Part shown: in pieces, positions 5,667-6,740 of the stretch
Layout of the letters: the number at the start of each line of letters is the position of its first letter
How positions within the stretch are numbered: position 1 is the first letter of the stretch
Assembly: GCA_003387805.1 (NCBI GenBank)
Contig: QGSR01000105.1
Coordinates: forward strand, 1 to 6,740
DNA length: 6,740 nt
DNA from: Bacillota bacterium
Lineage (GTDB): Bacteria > Bacillota > Limnochordia > Limnochordales > ZCTH02-B6
Direction: 5' to 3'
Position numbers and translations under genes: made by a program
The notes under the pieces: generated by a model
What the model was told of the DNA's origin: nothing
The model's input: the letters and a program-made list of their open reading frames with translations, nothing else
The model's database searches: none

Positions 5667-6602
5667 ATGGAACCGGACATGGCCCGTCTCAACACGGAAG
5701 ACGACATCATTGACTTGCGGCAGCTCTGGCTGGCGCTCCTGCGCCGCCGCTGGATCGTGGCGGCGGCCTGCGTGCTGGCGGTGCTGGCGGCCTTCGTCAT
5801 CACCCGCATGGCCACGCCGGTGTACGAGGCCCGCACGACGCTGCTCATCAAAGACCCCGGCGCGTCGGGCGAGCGGATGTTTCTTGACACCGGCGCCGCC
5901 GTCGTGACCCGCAACCAGGTGCAAAACAGCGTGCAAATTTTGCGCAGCCGCCAGGTGGCGGAAATGGCCGTGGCCCGGCTGGGCGATCTGCTGCCGCCCG
6001 AGGAGCGGCAAGGCTGGGCGGACCGCATCTCTGTCCAGCCCGTGTCCAACACGGACACGCTCATCGTTTCGGTGCAGCATACCGACGCCCGCATCGCAGC
6101 GGCCATGGCCAACGCCGTGGCGGAGAGCTTCATCGACCTCAGCCGGGAGCTGAACCGCAGCGAGACGACGGTGGCCCGGGAGTTCATTGAGGAGCAGCTG
6201 CAGGTGGCTCAGGCCCAGCTGATGGCGGCCTCGCAGCGGCTGGCCGCGGTGCCCGAGCGGGAGATGACGCTGGCGGCCCTGCTGCGGGAGCAGACCGTGC
6301 TGGAGCAGGTGTTCCTGCTTTTGCGCGGCCGCCTGGAGGAAGTGCGGATCGCCGAAGCCATGCGCACTTCCAACGTGGCGGTCATTGACCCGGCGGTGCC
6401 GCCGACCCGGCCCGTCAGCCCCCGCCCCATGCTGAACATGGCGCTGGCCTTGTTCCTCGGGCTGTTTGCGGGCGTGGCCGGGGCGCTGCTCCTGGAGTTT
6501 TTCGACACGACGGTGAAGACCCCCGAGGAAATCGGCCCGCTCCTGGGCTTGCCGGTCCTGGGCCGCATCCCGGAGGAACGGGCGGGCACGGACCGGAGCT
6601 GA
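5667..6602 (+). CDS. Wzz/CpsC-type polysaccharide chain-length and kinase-adaptor protein (second copy, compact)
   Basis: This 311-residue inner-membrane co-polymerase-type protein opens with a Wzz domain, EDDIIDLRQLWLALLRRRW, and a first membrane helix at about 29-47. It continues with YEARTTLLIKDPG and a conserved beta/alpha part (NQVQNSVQILRSRQVAE). The coiled coil is short (about 160-195). The stretch REMTLAALLREQTVLEQVF to EEVRIAEA is typical of the membrane-proximal part of exopolysaccharide Wzz proteins. PPTRPVSPRPMLNM precedes the second helix at about 257-277. Unlike the first copy, the cytoplasmic tail is about 34 residues and carries FFDTTVKTPEEIG and LGLPVLGRIPEE, the linker that in fused proteins leads into the kinase domain. 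The protein stops just there. ATG 5667 has AGGAGG 7 nt upstream and is clearly the start; a TTG at 5586 in the same frame is not. This copy looks well suited to bind and activate the kinase encoded at 3700. Confidence 0.88.
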   Translation: MEPDMARLNTEDDIIDLRQLWLALLRRRWIVAAACVLAVLAAFVITRMATPVYEARTTLLIKDPGASGERMFLDTGAAVVTRNQVQNSVQILRSRQVAEMAVARLGDLLPPEERQGWADRISVQPVSNTDTLIVSVQHTDARIAAAMANAVAESFIDLSRELNRSETTVAREFIEEQLQVAQAQLMAASQRLAAVPEREMTLAALLREQTVLEQVFLLLRGRLEEVRIAEAMRTSNVAVIDPAVPPTRPVSPRPMLNMALALFLGLFAGVAGALLLEFFDTTVKTPEEIGPLLGLPVLGRIPEERAGTDRS

Positions 6603-6740
6603 GCCGGCGCCCGCCCGCAGCGCCCGGGCCGGTCTCCTGTTGCATGCGGCGGCGTTCGTGCCGGCAGCCGCCGAGGCGTCGGCCGCCGGGCCGGCAACCG
6701 CCGCCGCCGCGGCCCTGCGCCCGCCTCCCCCCCGTCAGCC
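6603..6740. other. GC-extreme 3' flank, no gene supported
   Basis: No convincing gene starts in these 138 bases. A frame from TTG 6640 is open to the edge but encodes only a low-complexity Ala/Pro sequence and has no ribosome-binding site. TGCCGGC (6659-6665) and GCCGGCA (6690-6696) could pair over a 24-nt loop. A run of seven C lies near the right edge. Confidence 0.4.

Noticed and set aside
4617..6080. Long minus-strand open frame opposite the phosphatase and second Wzz-type genes
   Set aside because: It shows the same compositional by-product and overlaps two clear genes.
6640..6740. Start of a further gene at the right edge
   Set aside because: It has only an Ala/Pro low-complexity frame, a TTG start and no ribosome-binding site, so it cannot be supported.

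Overview
The window is strongly GC-rich (G/C dominates third codon positions). Several genes appear to use GTG or TTG starts, and most have purine-rich Shine-Dalgarno sequences. The polysaccharide genes follow the Gram-positive layout: a membrane adaptor, a separate cytoplasmic tyrosine kinase and a PHP-type phosphatase. This suggests a high-GC member of the Bacillota, of the Symbiobacterium/Thermaerobacter/Limnochorda kind. That placement is an inference from style and cannot be proven from this window.

Left part (1-800). The 3' end of an osmolyte-type ABC transporter permease (ProW/OpuAB family) runs in from the left edge and is followed by a good intrinsic terminator. Next comes a small PEGA-domain protein whose start is unclear. 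It ends head-on against a minus-strand M20 metallopeptidase gene, and a very stable hairpin fills the short gap between the two stops.

Middle (798-2391). An M20-family dipeptidase with all its metal and catalytic residues lies on the minus strand. A 226-nt divergent intergenic region separates it from the plus-strand polysaccharide locus.

Right part (2392-6602). Four plus-strand genes form a capsule/exopolysaccharide phosphoregulatory module: a Wzz/CpsC-type chain-length protein, a CpsD-type bacterial tyrosine kinase, a CpsB-type PHP phosphotyrosine phosphatase, and a second, shorter Wzz-type protein. In known systems the membrane adaptor activates the kinase, the kinase autophosphorylates on a C-terminal tyrosine cluster, the phosphatase removes these phosphates, and the cycle tunes polymer length and export. 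The gaps between these genes are long for an operon (about 120, 245 and 108 nt). They contain hairpins and at least one promoter-like element, so expression may be divided.

The module itself is a known type. The unusual points are an Asp-to-Asn change in the kinase Walker A' motif, an uninterrupted run of seven tyrosines, two chain-length proteins of different build on either side of the kinase and phosphatase, a near-identical DNA segment shared by those two genes, and repeat structure in the upstream regions. No glycosyltransferases, flippase or polymerase are visible; they may lie beyond the right edge. No tRNA, rRNA, CRISPR array or insertion sequence was seen.
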